Shown: positions 20,021 to 28,080 of the stretch, piece by piece | Position numbering within the stretch: position 1 is the stretch's first letter | Layout: each line of letters begins with the position of its first letter | Assembly: GCF_007997075.1 (NCBI RefSeq) | Contig: NZ_VORS01000003.1 | Coordinates: 248,001 to 312,000, forward strand | Length of the DNA: 64,000 bases | Reading direction: 5' to 3' | Origin: Polaribacter sp. IC073 | Lineage (GTDB): Bacteria; Bacteroidota; Bacteroidia; Flavobacteriales; Flavobacteriaceae | Notes under the pieces: generated by a model | The model's database searches: none | The model's input: only the letters and a program-made list of their open reading frames with translations | What the model was told of the DNA's origin: nothing | Position numbers and translations under genes: made by a program

Positions 20021-20968
20021 TTATTCTAAAGCACCTAGATATCGTTCTGCATCTAAAGCAGCCATACAACCTGTACCTGCAGCAGTCACAGCTTGTCTAT
20101 ATTCTTTATCTTGAATATCACCAGCAGCAAAAACTCCAGGTAAGTTCGTTTTTGTCGTTTTTCCTTTCGTAATCAAATACCCCGTTTCATCCATATCTAA
20201 AACACCTTTAAATAAATCTGAGTTTGGTGTATGTCCAATAGCAATAAAAACACCTGTTACAGCAATATCTGTAGTTTCTTTTGTCTGATTATTTATAGCC
20301 CTCACCCCTTCAACAACATTAGAACCTAAAACCTCATCGATTTCCATATTGTATAAAACTTCAATATTTTTAGTTTTATGAACCCTATGTTGCATTGCTT
20401 TAGAAGCTTTCATGTAGTCTTTACGAACCAAAACGGTAACTTTTCTACAAATATTAGATAAGTAAGTAGCTTCTTCTGCAGCAGTATCTCCTGCTCCAAC
20501 AACAACAACGTCTTGTCCTTTATAGAAAAAACCATCACAGGTTGCACAAGCAGAAACGCCACCTCCAATTAAACGTTGCTCACTTTCTATACCTAAATAT
20601 TTTGCAGTAGCTCCTGTAGAAATAATTATAGTTTCAGCTTCAATATGTTTGTTTTCATCCACAATAACTTTATGAACTCCACCAACTTTATCATTTAATT
20701 CTACTTTTGTAGCTAAGCCAAAGCGCACCTCTGTACCAAAACGCTCTGCTTGCTTTTTTAAATCTTCCATCATTGCAGTTCCGTCTGTACCGTCTGCATA
20801 ACCAGGAAAATTATCTACTTCTGTTGTGGTAGTTAATTGACCTCCCATTTGCATTCCTGTATACATTACAGGTTTCATATCTGCTCTCGCTGCATAAATT
20901 GCGGCAGTGTATCCTGCAGGACCAGAACCTATAATTAAACACTTTATTTTTTCTATTGTATCTGACAT
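20021..20968 (-). CDS. trxB: Thioredoxin-disulfide reductase
   Basis: Transfers electrons from NADPH through FAD to thioredoxin. The 315-residue protein has the FAD site IIGSGPAGYTAAIYAARA, the redox pair C141/C144 in SACATCDG, the NADPH motif VVGAGDTAAEEA and the C-terminal GVFAAGDIQD. It probably serves the nearby CGNC thioredoxin and peroxiredoxin. Transcribed alone on the minus strand and convergent with katG. Confidence 0.96.
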   Translation of the reverse strand: MSDTIEKIKCLIIGSGPAGYTAAIYAARADMKPVMYTGMQMGGQLTTTTEVDNFPGYADGTDGTAMMEDLKKQAERFGTEVRFGLATKVELNDKVGGVHKVIVDENKHIEAETIIISTGATAKYLGIESEQRLIGGGVSACATCDGFFYKGQDVVVVGAGDTAAEEATYLSNICRKVTVLVRKDYMKASKAMQHRVHKTKNIEVLYNMEIDEVLGSNVVEGVRAINNQTKETTDIAVTGVFIAIGHTPNSDLFKGVLDMDETGYLITKGKTTKTNLPGVFAAGDIQDKEYRQAVTAAGTGCMAALDAERYLGALE

Positions 20969-21101
20969 TTTTTCTTTAATTTATGGATAACAAAAATATT
21001 ATTTTTTAAACCTTTAAAGAACGAATGTTTATAAGTTTTTATAATGAAAACATAGTTAAATTAAATTAACAGCACCTATTGAATAATAATTACCAAATTG
21101 G

Positions 21102-21131
21102 TTGTTTCTTTCTAAAAAGAGTGTATCTTTG
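21102..21131 (+). promoter_or_regulatory. Bacteroidota-type promoter of tRNA-Pro
   Basis: TTG (21102-21104) and TATCTTTG (21124-21131) are spaced by 19 bp, an exact fit to the TTG / TAnnTTTG promoter of this phylum, and lie 25 bp upstream of the mature tRNA 5' end. Confidence 0.8.
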
Positions 21132-21156
21132 CAGTCCTTAAATGAGTAATCATTTT

Positions 21157-21234
21157 CGGGGTGTAGCGTAGCCCGGTCATCGCGCCTCGTTTGGGACGAG
21201 GAGGTCGCAGGTTCGAATCCTGCCACCCCGACCA
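21157..21234 (+). tRNA. tRNA-Pro (anticodon TGG)
   Basis: Cloverleaf: acceptor CGGGGTG pairs with CACCCCG. The anticodon stem CCTCG/CGAGG encloses the loop TTTGGGA with anticodon TGG, and the T arm has GGTTCGAATCC. Discriminator A is followed by an encoded CCA (21232-21234). A short terminator follows directly. Confidence 0.97.
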
Positions 21235-21242
21235 AAACTAAA

Positions 21243-21276
21243 AAAACCTTGATAAATTTTATCAAGGTTTTTTTTT
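21243..21276 (+). terminator. Intrinsic terminator after tRNA-Pro
   Basis: AACCTTGATAAA and its complement TTTATCAAGGTT face each other across a minimal loop and are followed by a run of T. It can also act on the converging lipoprotein gene at 21303. Confidence 0.85.
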
Positions 21277-21302
21277 GCTTTACAGAAGTATTACAACTCT
21301 TT

Positions 21303-22397
21303 TTATTTCGTCAGCATCTGTTTAGTAGCAACTGTCCTAAAGCCAATATGATCTGAACTTGAACTCGGCTCCATGCCCATTTTTGCAGAAATTCTAAAAC
21401 TTGCACAATAAGATTCATGGCATAAAAAAGAACCACTCTTCATAACATATTCTACTTGAGATGGATTGGAAGGCGTATAAGAAGCCTTTGCACCTGTTGG
21501 ATTGTTTAAGACCTCATTCGGATTTAAATTTTGATAATAATTTACATTGAATAAATCGGACGTAATTTCCCAAACATTACCCGCCATATCATACAAGCCA
21601 ATATTATTAGCCGGATATGATTTAATTGGAGAAATATATTCAAATCCGTCTTCCGAAAGATTTGTTACAGGAAATTGCCCTTGCCAAGTATTGGCATTTG
21701 CATTTAACTCTGCTTGATTATTTCCCCAAGTAAATGTATTATTTGTATTATTTCCTTGCGCGGCAGACTCCCACTCTGCTTCGGTTGGCAATCTTCTATT
21801 AGACCACTTGCAATAGGCCAAAGCATCATCAAAACTAATGTGAACGACAGGAAAATTATCTTTTCCATGTATAGAAGTTCCAGGTCCTTCTGGTTGTTTC
21901 CAGTTTGCACCAATCTTCCAAGTCCACCATTGTTGGTAGTTATTCATGGAAACTATTTTACCAGCATGTCTATTAAAAATTAAACTTCCGGGTTGTAAAA
22001 TCGAATCTGCTGGTTTGGGGGTATTTGCAGGTAAATCTTTTTTAATTTCATTCCAATCAATAGGTTTTTCAGCTGTTGTTATATAATTAGTTGCCGTTAC
22101 AAATTTTCTAAATTGTTTATTTGTAACTTCATGTACATCTATAAAAAAACCATCTACATACACTTCATGAGCTGGTTTTTCTCGCATCATTGCAAATTTA
22201 TCTCCTTCTTTAGCTCCCATTAAAAAAGCTTTAGATGCCACCCAAACCATCCCTTCAGGTGTTTTCACATTAACAACTTCTTTTATTGCCCTTGCTTTGT
22301 TCTCTTTAATTTTAGTTTCTTTCTTTTTATCACAAGAAATAAAGAGGATTAAAAAAACGAATTGCAGTACCAAAGGGAACTTATACTTAAAAGCCAT
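21303..22397 (-). CDS. Formylglycine-generating enzyme family lipoprotein
   Basis: The 364-residue protein has a lipoprotein signal (LQFVFLILFISC, lipid-modified C22) followed by an FGE-sulfatase (SUMF1) domain from about residue 48 (GMVWVASKAFLMGA) to the end. It keeps the two catalytic cysteines, C326 and C331, in SGSFLCHESYC, with the same spacing as copper-dependent formylglycine-generating enzymes, and the downstream GFRTV. Most SUMF1-fold gliding lipoproteins (GldJ, GldK) are a different branch. It may convert a Cys to formylglycine in exported sulfatases; no sulfatase gene lies in this window. Monocistronic. Confidence 0.85.
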   Translation of the reverse strand: MAFKYKFPLVLQFVFLILFISCDKKKETKIKENKARAIKEVVNVKTPEGMVWVASKAFLMGAKEGDKFAMMREKPAHEVYVDGFFIDVHEVTNKQFRKFVTATNYITTAEKPIDWNEIKKDLPANTPKPADSILQPGSLIFNRHAGKIVSMNNYQQWWTWKIGANWKQPEGPGTSIHGKDNFPVVHISFDDALAYCKWSNRRLPTEAEWESAAQGNNTNNTFTWGNNQAELNANANTWQGQFPVTNLSEDGFEYISPIKSYPANNIGLYDMAGNVWEITSDLFNVNYYQNLNPNEVLNNPTGAKASYTPSNPSQVEYVMKSGSFLCHESYCASFRISAKMGMEPSSSSDHIGFRTVATKQMLTK

Positions 22398-22550
22398 ATT
22401 TTAAAATTAAAATTACTTATTCACTTAAAATTTTTCTGTAAACTAGTTGCTAAATTACATTATGAATTGAAATAAAACCCTTATTTTTATTGGTATTTAT
22501 CATTCTAATTTTATTGAAATACTTCAGTGTGATTTATTTCTCATAATTTC

Positions 22551-22580
22551 TGTTTAATGAATAACTTGTTTCGTTAAACA
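22551..22580. promoter_or_regulatory. Candidate operator 1: TGTTTAA-N16-TTAAACA
   Basis: A 30-bp inverted repeat ahead of the TetR-family gene. Outer arms TGTTTAA / TTAAACA are perfect and extend to 10 of 11 matches (TGTTTAATGAA / TTCGTTAAACA) around an 8-bp centre. It covers the likely -33 element of the regulator's promoter, as an autorepressor site would. An element with the same arms and the same 16-bp spacing occurs at 31125-31154. Confidence 0.7.
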
Positions 22581-22592
22581 TTTGTATCTTTA
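22566..22592 (+). promoter_or_regulatory. Candidate promoter of the TetR-led operon
   Basis: TTG (22566-22568) and TATCTTTA (22585-22592) are spaced by 16 bp, near the TTG / TAnnTTTG consensus, and the ATG follows 17 bp later. The -33 element lies inside the inverted repeat 22551-22580. Confidence 0.5.
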
Positions 22593-22609
22593 CCTAAAAT
22601 TTAATAATT

Positions 22610-23263
22610 ATGGCTCGCAAGAAAAACATTACAAAAGACAATTTAATTTCTTGGTACATGGAGTTTGTGCTAGAAAATAATCATGATCCCAAATCTGTAT
22701 TCAGTTTCGCAAAAGAAAATAATTTTGAAGAAGCAGATTTTTATAAATTTTATGGTTCTTTTGAAGCTATAGAAGAATCTATATTTAGTGAGTTCTTCAA
22801 CAACACTATTAAGGTTTTAGCTAAAAGTGAAGAATACCCAGAATACGATGCAAGAAATAAGTTGTTAAGTTTTTACTTTACCTTCTTTGAAATGTTAACG
22901 GCTAACAGAAGTTATGTTGTGTACGCTATCAAAGAAAACGGAGATTTAAAAAACTTAAAATCTTTTAAACACCTAAAGCAAGACTATAAAACTTTTGTAA
23001 ATAACATCGGAATAGAGAAGATTGATCTAAATCAGGAGAAATTAGGCAAAATTCAAGATAAAACAATTCAAGAATCTTCTTGGTTACACTTGGTAATTAC
23101 GATGAAGTTTTGGTTGGATGACACCTCTCCTTCGTTTGAAAAAACAGATATTTTTATAGAAAAATCTATCAATGCTCGTTTCGATTTAATGGACATAAAA
23201 CCATTGAAAAGTATTATCGATTTTGGCAAATTTATTTTAAAAGAAAAAATTAACTTCAATTAA
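22610..23263 (+). CDS. TetR/AcrR-family transcriptional regulator
   Basis: The 217-residue protein has an N-terminal helical DNA-binding region of TetR type (about 5-60: ISWYMEFVLENN, DPKSVFSFAKENNFEEADFYKFYGSFEAIEESIF) and an all-helical C-terminal ligand-type domain with no recognisable ligand pocket. It is the first gene of a long same-strand block that runs into photolyase genes. The inverted repeat just upstream is a candidate autoregulatory site, also present before the second block at 31.1 kb. I infer that it controls the light/oxidative stress island. Confidence 0.82.
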   Translation: MARKKNITKDNLISWYMEFVLENNHDPKSVFSFAKENNFEEADFYKFYGSFEAIEESIFSEFFNNTIKVLAKSEEYPEYDARNKLLSFYFTFFEMLTANRSYVVYAIKENGDLKNLKSFKHLKQDYKTFVNNIGIEKIDLNQEKLGKIQDKTIQESSWLHLVITMKFWLDDTSPSFEKTDIFIEKSINARFDLMDIKPLKSIIDFGKFILKEKINFN

Positions 23264-23270
23264 AGAAGCG

Positions 23271-24575
23271 ATGAAAACAATAGACTCTATACCAACATCA
23301 AAAATACAAAGAGCCTCTAAGTTAGTAACAACTGGAGCTAAAATTGGTGTAAATTATTTAAAATATTATGGTGATAAGCTTACCAAAACAGAATTAGAAG
23401 CGAAAGCTCGATTGGATGAAAACAATGCAGAAGATATTTACGACGGTTTAAAAACATTAAAAGGTTCTGCACTTAAAGTTGCACAGATGCTTAGCATGGA
23501 AAAAAGCATTTTACCGAAAGCGTACGTAGAAAAATTTTCGCTTTCGCAATTTTCTGTACCACCACTTTCTCCTGCTTTAGTTACAAAAACTTTCAAAAGA
23601 TATTTTGGCAAAAATCCGAACGAAATATATGACAAATTTGATGCTGTTTCTGTAAACGCAGCAAGTATTGGTCAAGTTCACAAGGCCGAAAAAGACGGTA
23701 AAAAATTAGCCGTAAAAATTCAATACCCGGGTGTTGCAGATAGTATTGCTTCAGATTTATCTTTAGTAAAACCAATTGCAATTAAAATGTTTAATATTAG
23801 AGGAAAAGATTCTGATAAATATTTTGAAGAAGTTGAGAGTAAATTAGTTGAAGAAACAAATTATATTTTAGAGGTAGCACAAAGTAAGGAAATTGTAGCG
23901 GCTTGTAAACACATTCCGAATTTAAATTTCCCAGAGTATTATGCTGATTTATCTTCGGATAGAATTATTACAATGGACTGGATGAATGGTGTTCACTTAT
24001 CTGAATTCTCGACAAAAGACCCAGAAATATCTAATAAATTAGGACAAGCCCTGTGGGATTTCTATATGTTTCAAATGCATAAATTAAAAAAAGTCCATGC
24101 AGATCCGCATCCTGGAAACTTTTTGGTGTCACCAGAAAATGAATTGATTGTAATCGATTTTGGTTGTATGAAAACCATTCCAATGGAATTTTACACGCCT
24201 TATTTTGAATTGGCAAAACCAGAAAACATTTCTGACCCTGCACTTTTTGAAAAAAAATTATATGAATTAGAAATTTTAAGAGAAGATGATTCTAAGGAAG
24301 AGTTAGACTTTTTTAGAGCGATGTTTCATGAAATGTTAAGCCTTTTTACACAACCCTTACACCAAGAGTTTTTCGACTTTTCAGATGAAGATTTTTTTGG
24401 TAAAATTTCTGATCTAGGAAGCAAGTATGCAAAAAGCACCGAACTAAAAAACATGAATGGTAATAGAGGTTCTAAACACTTTATTTACATTAACAGAACG
24501 TTTTTTGGTTTGTTTAATTTAATGCACGATTTAAAAGCAAAGAATATAAAAATTAATAACTTTAAATCTCTATAA
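23271..24575 (+). CDS. ABC1/UbiB (AarF) family atypical kinase
   Basis: The 434-residue protein carries the ABC1 core: the family's KxGQ-type motif (here LKVAQML, with Ala for Gly), the Ala-rich loop NAASIGQVHKA, the ATP lysine in LAVKIQYPG, the catalytic segment HADPHPGNFLV and the metal-binding VIDFGCM. UbiB/ADCK proteins are ATPases that support quinone and isoprenoid lipid synthesis. No C-terminal membrane helix is obvious. It lies 7 bp after the TetR gene and overlaps the flavin reductase gene by 1 bp, so one operon is very likely. Confidence 0.9.
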   Translation: MKTIDSIPTSKIQRASKLVTTGAKIGVNYLKYYGDKLTKTELEAKARLDENNAEDIYDGLKTLKGSALKVAQMLSMEKSILPKAYVEKFSLSQFSVPPLSPALVTKTFKRYFGKNPNEIYDKFDAVSVNAASIGQVHKAEKDGKKLAVKIQYPGVADSIASDLSLVKPIAIKMFNIRGKDSDKYFEEVESKLVEETNYILEVAQSKEIVAACKHIPNLNFPEYYADLSSDRIITMDWMNGVHLSEFSTKDPEISNKLGQALWDFYMFQMHKLKKVHADPHPGNFLVSPENELIVIDFGCMKTIPMEFYTPYFELAKPENISDPALFEKKLYELEILREDDSKEELDFFRAMFHEMLSLFTQPLHQEFFDFSDEDFFGKISDLGSKYAKSTELKNMNGNRGSKHFIYINRTFFGLFNLMHDLKAKNIKINNFKSL

Positions 24576-25195
24576 TGGCACTTTTCACTTTTAAAGAGAT
24601 TGAAAATTTAGATAAGATTTATAAAATAAATCTTATTAATAGCTGCTCTGGTTTTAAGTCTGCAAATTTATTAGGCTCAATGTCTGAAGAAGGAATTGCA
24701 AATGTTGCGGTTTTTAGCTCGGTTACCCACTTAGGTTCTAATCCCCCAACTTTGGGTTTTATTTTACGCCCGACAACAGTTCCTAGAGACACCTATAAAA
24801 ACATAAAAGATGCTGGTGTATTTACCATAAACCATATTCATGAAGCTATAATTGATGATGCACATCATACATCAGCAAAATATCCAAAGGAAGTTTCAGA
24901 ATTTGATGTTACCAATTTAGAAGCAGTTTACAAAGGGGATTTCAAAGCTCCTTTTGTAAAAGATTCTCCCGTGCAAATGAGTATGAAATTTATAGAAGAA
25001 GTGTATGTTTCTTCAAACGATGTGATGCTAATTGTTGCTGAGATTCAAGAACTATATATTGATGACGCACTGCTAGAAAAAGATGGATTGATTAATTTAT
25101 CCAAAGGAAAAATAGCGACAATAAATGGTTTAGATACGTATGCGATTCCGAAATTTAAGAAACAACTTTCGTATCAGAGACCCAAAAAAATATAA
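24575..25195 (+). CDS. Flavin reductase family (FMN-binding split barrel) protein
   Basis: The 206-residue protein has the flavin-reductase-like fold: SCSGFKSANLLGSMSEEGIANVAVFSS near the N-terminus and LGFILRPTTVPRDTYKNI with GVFTINHIHE in the middle, which build the FMN site. It could supply reduced flavin to neighbouring flavoproteins, including the photolyases (inference). Its ATG overlaps the stop of the ABC1 gene (TAATG). Confidence 0.85.
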   Translation: MALFTFKEIENLDKIYKINLINSCSGFKSANLLGSMSEEGIANVAVFSSVTHLGSNPPTLGFILRPTTVPRDTYKNIKDAGVFTINHIHEAIIDDAHHTSAKYPKEVSEFDVTNLEAVYKGDFKAPFVKDSPVQMSMKFIEEVYVSSNDVMLIVAEIQELYIDDALLEKDGLINLSKGKIATINGLDTYAIPKFKKQLSYQRPKKI

Positions 25196-25204
25196 AAACT
25201 ACGT

Positions 25205-26626
25205 ATGAAAATTCTTGTAACAGGTGCTACTGGCTATATTGGTAAAAGATTAATACCGTTATTATTAAATGACGGCCACACAATTGTTTGCCCTGTTAGA
25301 GATAAGAAAAGGGTAGAAAGCTACTATAAAAATCAAAAAAATGTAACGTTAATAGAAGCAGACTTTCTAAATGAAAAGACTTTAAACGCCATTCCCAAAG
25401 ATATAGATGCTGCTTATTACTTAATTCATTCGATGTCTAATTCAGCTAAAGAATTTCATGCTTTAGAAGAAAAATGTGCTTTCAATTTTAAAAATTTTGC
25501 AGAAAAATCCGATGTAAAACAAGTTATTTATTTAAGCGGAATTACCAACGACACTAAACTTTCTAAACATTTATTATCTAGAAAAAACGTAGAAAAAGCC
25601 CTGGCATCAGAAAAATATGCGCTTACCACTTTTAAAGCAGGTATTATTGTTGGTTCTGGAAGTTCTTCATTTGAAATCATTAGAGATATTGTAGAAAAAT
25701 TGCCTGCAATGATCGCTCCCAAATGGCTAAATACAAAAACACAACCTTTGGCCATTAGAGATGTTTTGTCTTTTTTACACAGATCTTTAGCAAGAGAAGA
25801 ATTATACAATACTTCACATGATATTTTTGGCCCAGAAGTACTCACTTACAAAGAAATGCTTTTGCAGTTTGCAGATGTAAGAAAGTTAAAAAGATACATA
25901 CTTACAGTTCCCGTAATGACGCCGAAATTATCTTCTTACTGGTTGTACTTTGTTACCTCAACCTCCTATAAATTGGCGAGTACTTTGGTTAATTCTATGG
26001 GGGTGGAAGTTATTGGAGTAAAAAGTAACATCAATACACTGTTAGATGTAAAACCAATGTCTTACAAGAAAGCTGTAAAATTAGCTTTCAGAAAAATTGA
26101 ACAAAACAGCATTGTTTCTAGCTGGAAAGATTCTTATGTAAGTAGTGGAAAATTAAAGAATTACGTTCATGAATTTGTAAATGTTCCAGAATATGGTTGT
26201 TTTAAAGATTTTAAAAAGAGAAAAGTAAAAAACAGAGAGAAAGCTTTAGATAAGATTTGGGCAATTGGTGGTGAAACCGGTTGGTATTACGGTACTTTTT
26301 TATGGAAAATTCGTGGTTTTGTAGATCAATTTTTTGGTGGCGCAGGTTTGCGAAGAGGAAGAAGACACCCAACCGAATTAAATGCGGGTGATGCTTTAGA
26401 TTTTTGGCGCGTTATATATGCAGATAAAGAAAACGGGAAGCTCTTACTCTACGCAGAAATGGTTTTACCAGGAGAAGCTTGGTTAGAATTTAAAGTAGAA
26501 GACGGCACTATTTATCAAACAGCAACTTTTAGACCTCATGGTCTTGCAGGTAGATTGTATTGGTACTCGGTAATTCCGTTTCATTGGTTTGTTTTTAACG
26601 GAATGATCAACAACATTAATAAATAA
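25205..26626 (+). CDS. NAD(P)-binding epimerase-like protein with DUF2867 domain
   Basis: The 473-residue protein has an atypical short-chain dehydrogenase N-terminal half (Rossmann motif VTGATGYIGKRLIPLL, about 4-19; YLIHSMS) and a C-terminal DUF2867 domain from about residue 330 (GGETGWYYGTFLWKIRG; AEMVLPGEAWLEF). This two-domain form occurs in light-inducible and photolyase gene clusters of several bacteria (recollection). The reaction is unknown. It follows the flavin reductase gene by 9 bp. Confidence 0.87.
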   Translation: MKILVTGATGYIGKRLIPLLLNDGHTIVCPVRDKKRVESYYKNQKNVTLIEADFLNEKTLNAIPKDIDAAYYLIHSMSNSAKEFHALEEKCAFNFKNFAEKSDVKQVIYLSGITNDTKLSKHLLSRKNVEKALASEKYALTTFKAGIIVGSGSSSFEIIRDIVEKLPAMIAPKWLNTKTQPLAIRDVLSFLHRSLAREELYNTSHDIFGPEVLTYKEMLLQFADVRKLKRYILTVPVMTPKLSSYWLYFVTSTSYKLASTLVNSMGVEVIGVKSNINTLLDVKPMSYKKAVKLAFRKIEQNSIVSSWKDSYVSSGKLKNYVHEFVNVPEYGCFKDFKKRKVKNREKALDKIWAIGGETGWYYGTFLWKIRGFVDQFFGGAGLRRGRRHPTELNAGDALDFWRVIYADKENGKLLLYAEMVLPGEAWLEFKVEDGTIYQTATFRPHGLAGRLYWYSVIPFHWFVFNGMINNINK

Positions 26627-26655
26627 GAAAAGTCTCTCTTATCTTAAGTTAGAAG

Positions 26656-26799
26656 ATGCATAAAAAACAACAACTACCAGAAAAAATATGTCTTGTTTGC
26701 AACAAACCTTTTACATGGCGAAAAAAATGGCAAAAAAATTGGGAGAATGTTAAATATTGTAGTGAAAGATGCAGAAGAAACAAGACAACACAAGCTTAA
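26656..26799 (+). CDS. DUF2256 small zinc-finger-like protein
   Basis: A 47-residue reading frame starting at ATG 26656. It has two Cys pairs (ICLVCNKPF and YCSERCRR) and the central [12 protein letters not shown], which is the DUF2256 pattern. The four cysteines probably bind zinc. The frame overlaps the 5' end of the CRY-DASH gene by 31 bp in another frame, so translation is probably coupled. DUF2256 genes next to cryptochromes are a recurrent arrangement; the function is unknown. Confidence 0.87.
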   Translation: MHKKQQLPEKICLVCNKPFTWRKKWQKNWENVKYCSERCRRNKTTQA

Positions 26800-28079
26800 T
26801 TTGGTTTCGTACTAATTTACGAGTACAAGACAACAACTCTTTAAAAAAAGCAATAGAACATCATTCTAAAGTAATTGCTGTTTATTTTTTTGACCCTAAA
26901 TTATTTAAAATTGATGTATTTGGTTTTCAGAAAACAGCAAAATTTAGAGCAAAATTTCTTATCGAAACAATTATCGATTTAAAAAATAATTTATCAAAAT
27001 TAAATATCACGCTCCTTACTTATTTTGAAAGTCCAGAAGAGAAAATTCATAAAATTTTTGATGAATTTTCTATCGATACCATCTACACTCAAAAAGAATG
27101 GACTCTAGAGGAAGTTTCTACTAATAATCTTGTAAAAAACACAGTTGCTAACAACGTTTCCTTTATTGAGGATTATGACCAGTTTTTATACCATCCTGAT
27201 TCAGTTTCTAAAGGTTTTTCTAAAATTCCGGATGTGTTTACGCTCTTCAGAAAAAAGTTAGAAAAAACAGTAAAAATTAAACCTGAAGTTTCCATACCCA
27301 AACAACTTTTAGATAATTTAATTAAAAATAATACAGAAGTTCCAACTTTAGAAGACCTCGGTTTTAAAAGTTTTGAAACTCATGCAAATACCGCATTCCC
27401 TTTTTCCGGCGGAGAAACAGCCGCTTTAGAACGCTTAAATGCTTATTTTTTTGAAACTAAGAAAGTTGCTTTCTACAAAAAAACAAGAAACGGCTTAGTT
27501 GGCATAGATTATAGTACAAAATTTTCGCCTTGGTTGGCTAACGGAAGTTTATCTGCGAAGACTATTTATTTTAAAATCAAGGAATTTGAAGCGGAGTTTG
27601 GTGCTAATCAATCTACTTATTGGGTGGTTTTTGAATTAATTTGGCGAGACTATTTTAAATATATTTCTTTAAAATACAATTCTAAAATTTTTGAAATCGG
27701 CGGAATTTTAGGTAAAAACTATACTTGGAATTATGACAAACAATTGATTCAGCAATGGATTGATGGAGAAACAAAAGACGATTTTGTAAATGCCAACATG
27801 ATAGAATTAAAAGAAACTGGCTGGATGAGCAACCGAGGAAGACAGAACGCAGCATCTTATTTTGCTAAAGAATTGTTGCTAGACTGGAGAATTGGTGCTG
27901 CCTATTTTGAGTCTCTTTTATTAGATTATGATGTGCATAGCAATTACGGAAATTGGATGTATGTTGCTGGTGTAGGAAATGACCCAAGAAATAGAAAATT
28001 CAACACAAAACTACAAGCAGATCGCTACGATACTAATTATAAGTTTAGAAAATTGTGGTTAGAAAAAAGACTCTTTTAA
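26769..28079 (+). CDS. Cryptochrome DASH
   Basis: The 436-residue flavoprotein has an N-terminal photolyase antenna domain ([17 protein letters not shown]) and a C-terminal FAD domain. The DASH branch is recognised by [17 protein letters not shown], where canonical photolyases have a VxAAPYFR-type segment, and by [17 protein letters not shown] repairs CPDs in single-stranded or looped DNA and may signal. It starts inside the DUF2256 gene and is followed after 1 bp by the Fe-S photolyase gene. Confidence 0.92.
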   Translation: MQKKQDNTSLIWFRTNLRVQDNNSLKKAIEHHSKVIAVYFFDPKLFKIDVFGFQKTAKFRAKFLIETIIDLKNNLSKLNITLLTYFESPEEKIHKIFDEFSIDTIYTQKEWTLEEVSTNNLVKNTVANNVSFIEDYDQFLYHPDSVSKGFSKIPDVFTLFRKKLEKTVKIKPEVSIPKQLLDNLIKNNTEVPTLEDLGFKSFETHANTAFPFSGGETAALERLNAYFFETKKVAFYKKTRNGLVGIDYSTKFSPWLANGSLSAKTIYFKIKEFEAEFGANQSTYWVVFELIWRDYFKYISLKYNSKIFEIGGILGKNYTWNYDKQLIQQWIDGETKDDFVNANMIELKETGWMSNRGRQNAASYFAKELLLDWRIGAAYFESLLLDYDVHSNYGNWMYVAGVGNDPRNRKFNTKLQADRYDTNYKFRKLWLEKRLF

Positions 28080-28080
28080 T

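Noticed and set aside
21056-21265. 69-codon reading frame on the minus strand across tRNA-Pro
   Set aside because: It is read from the tRNA and its promoter; the typical false 'GVAGFEPATSSSQTRR' peptide comes from translating a tRNA gene.
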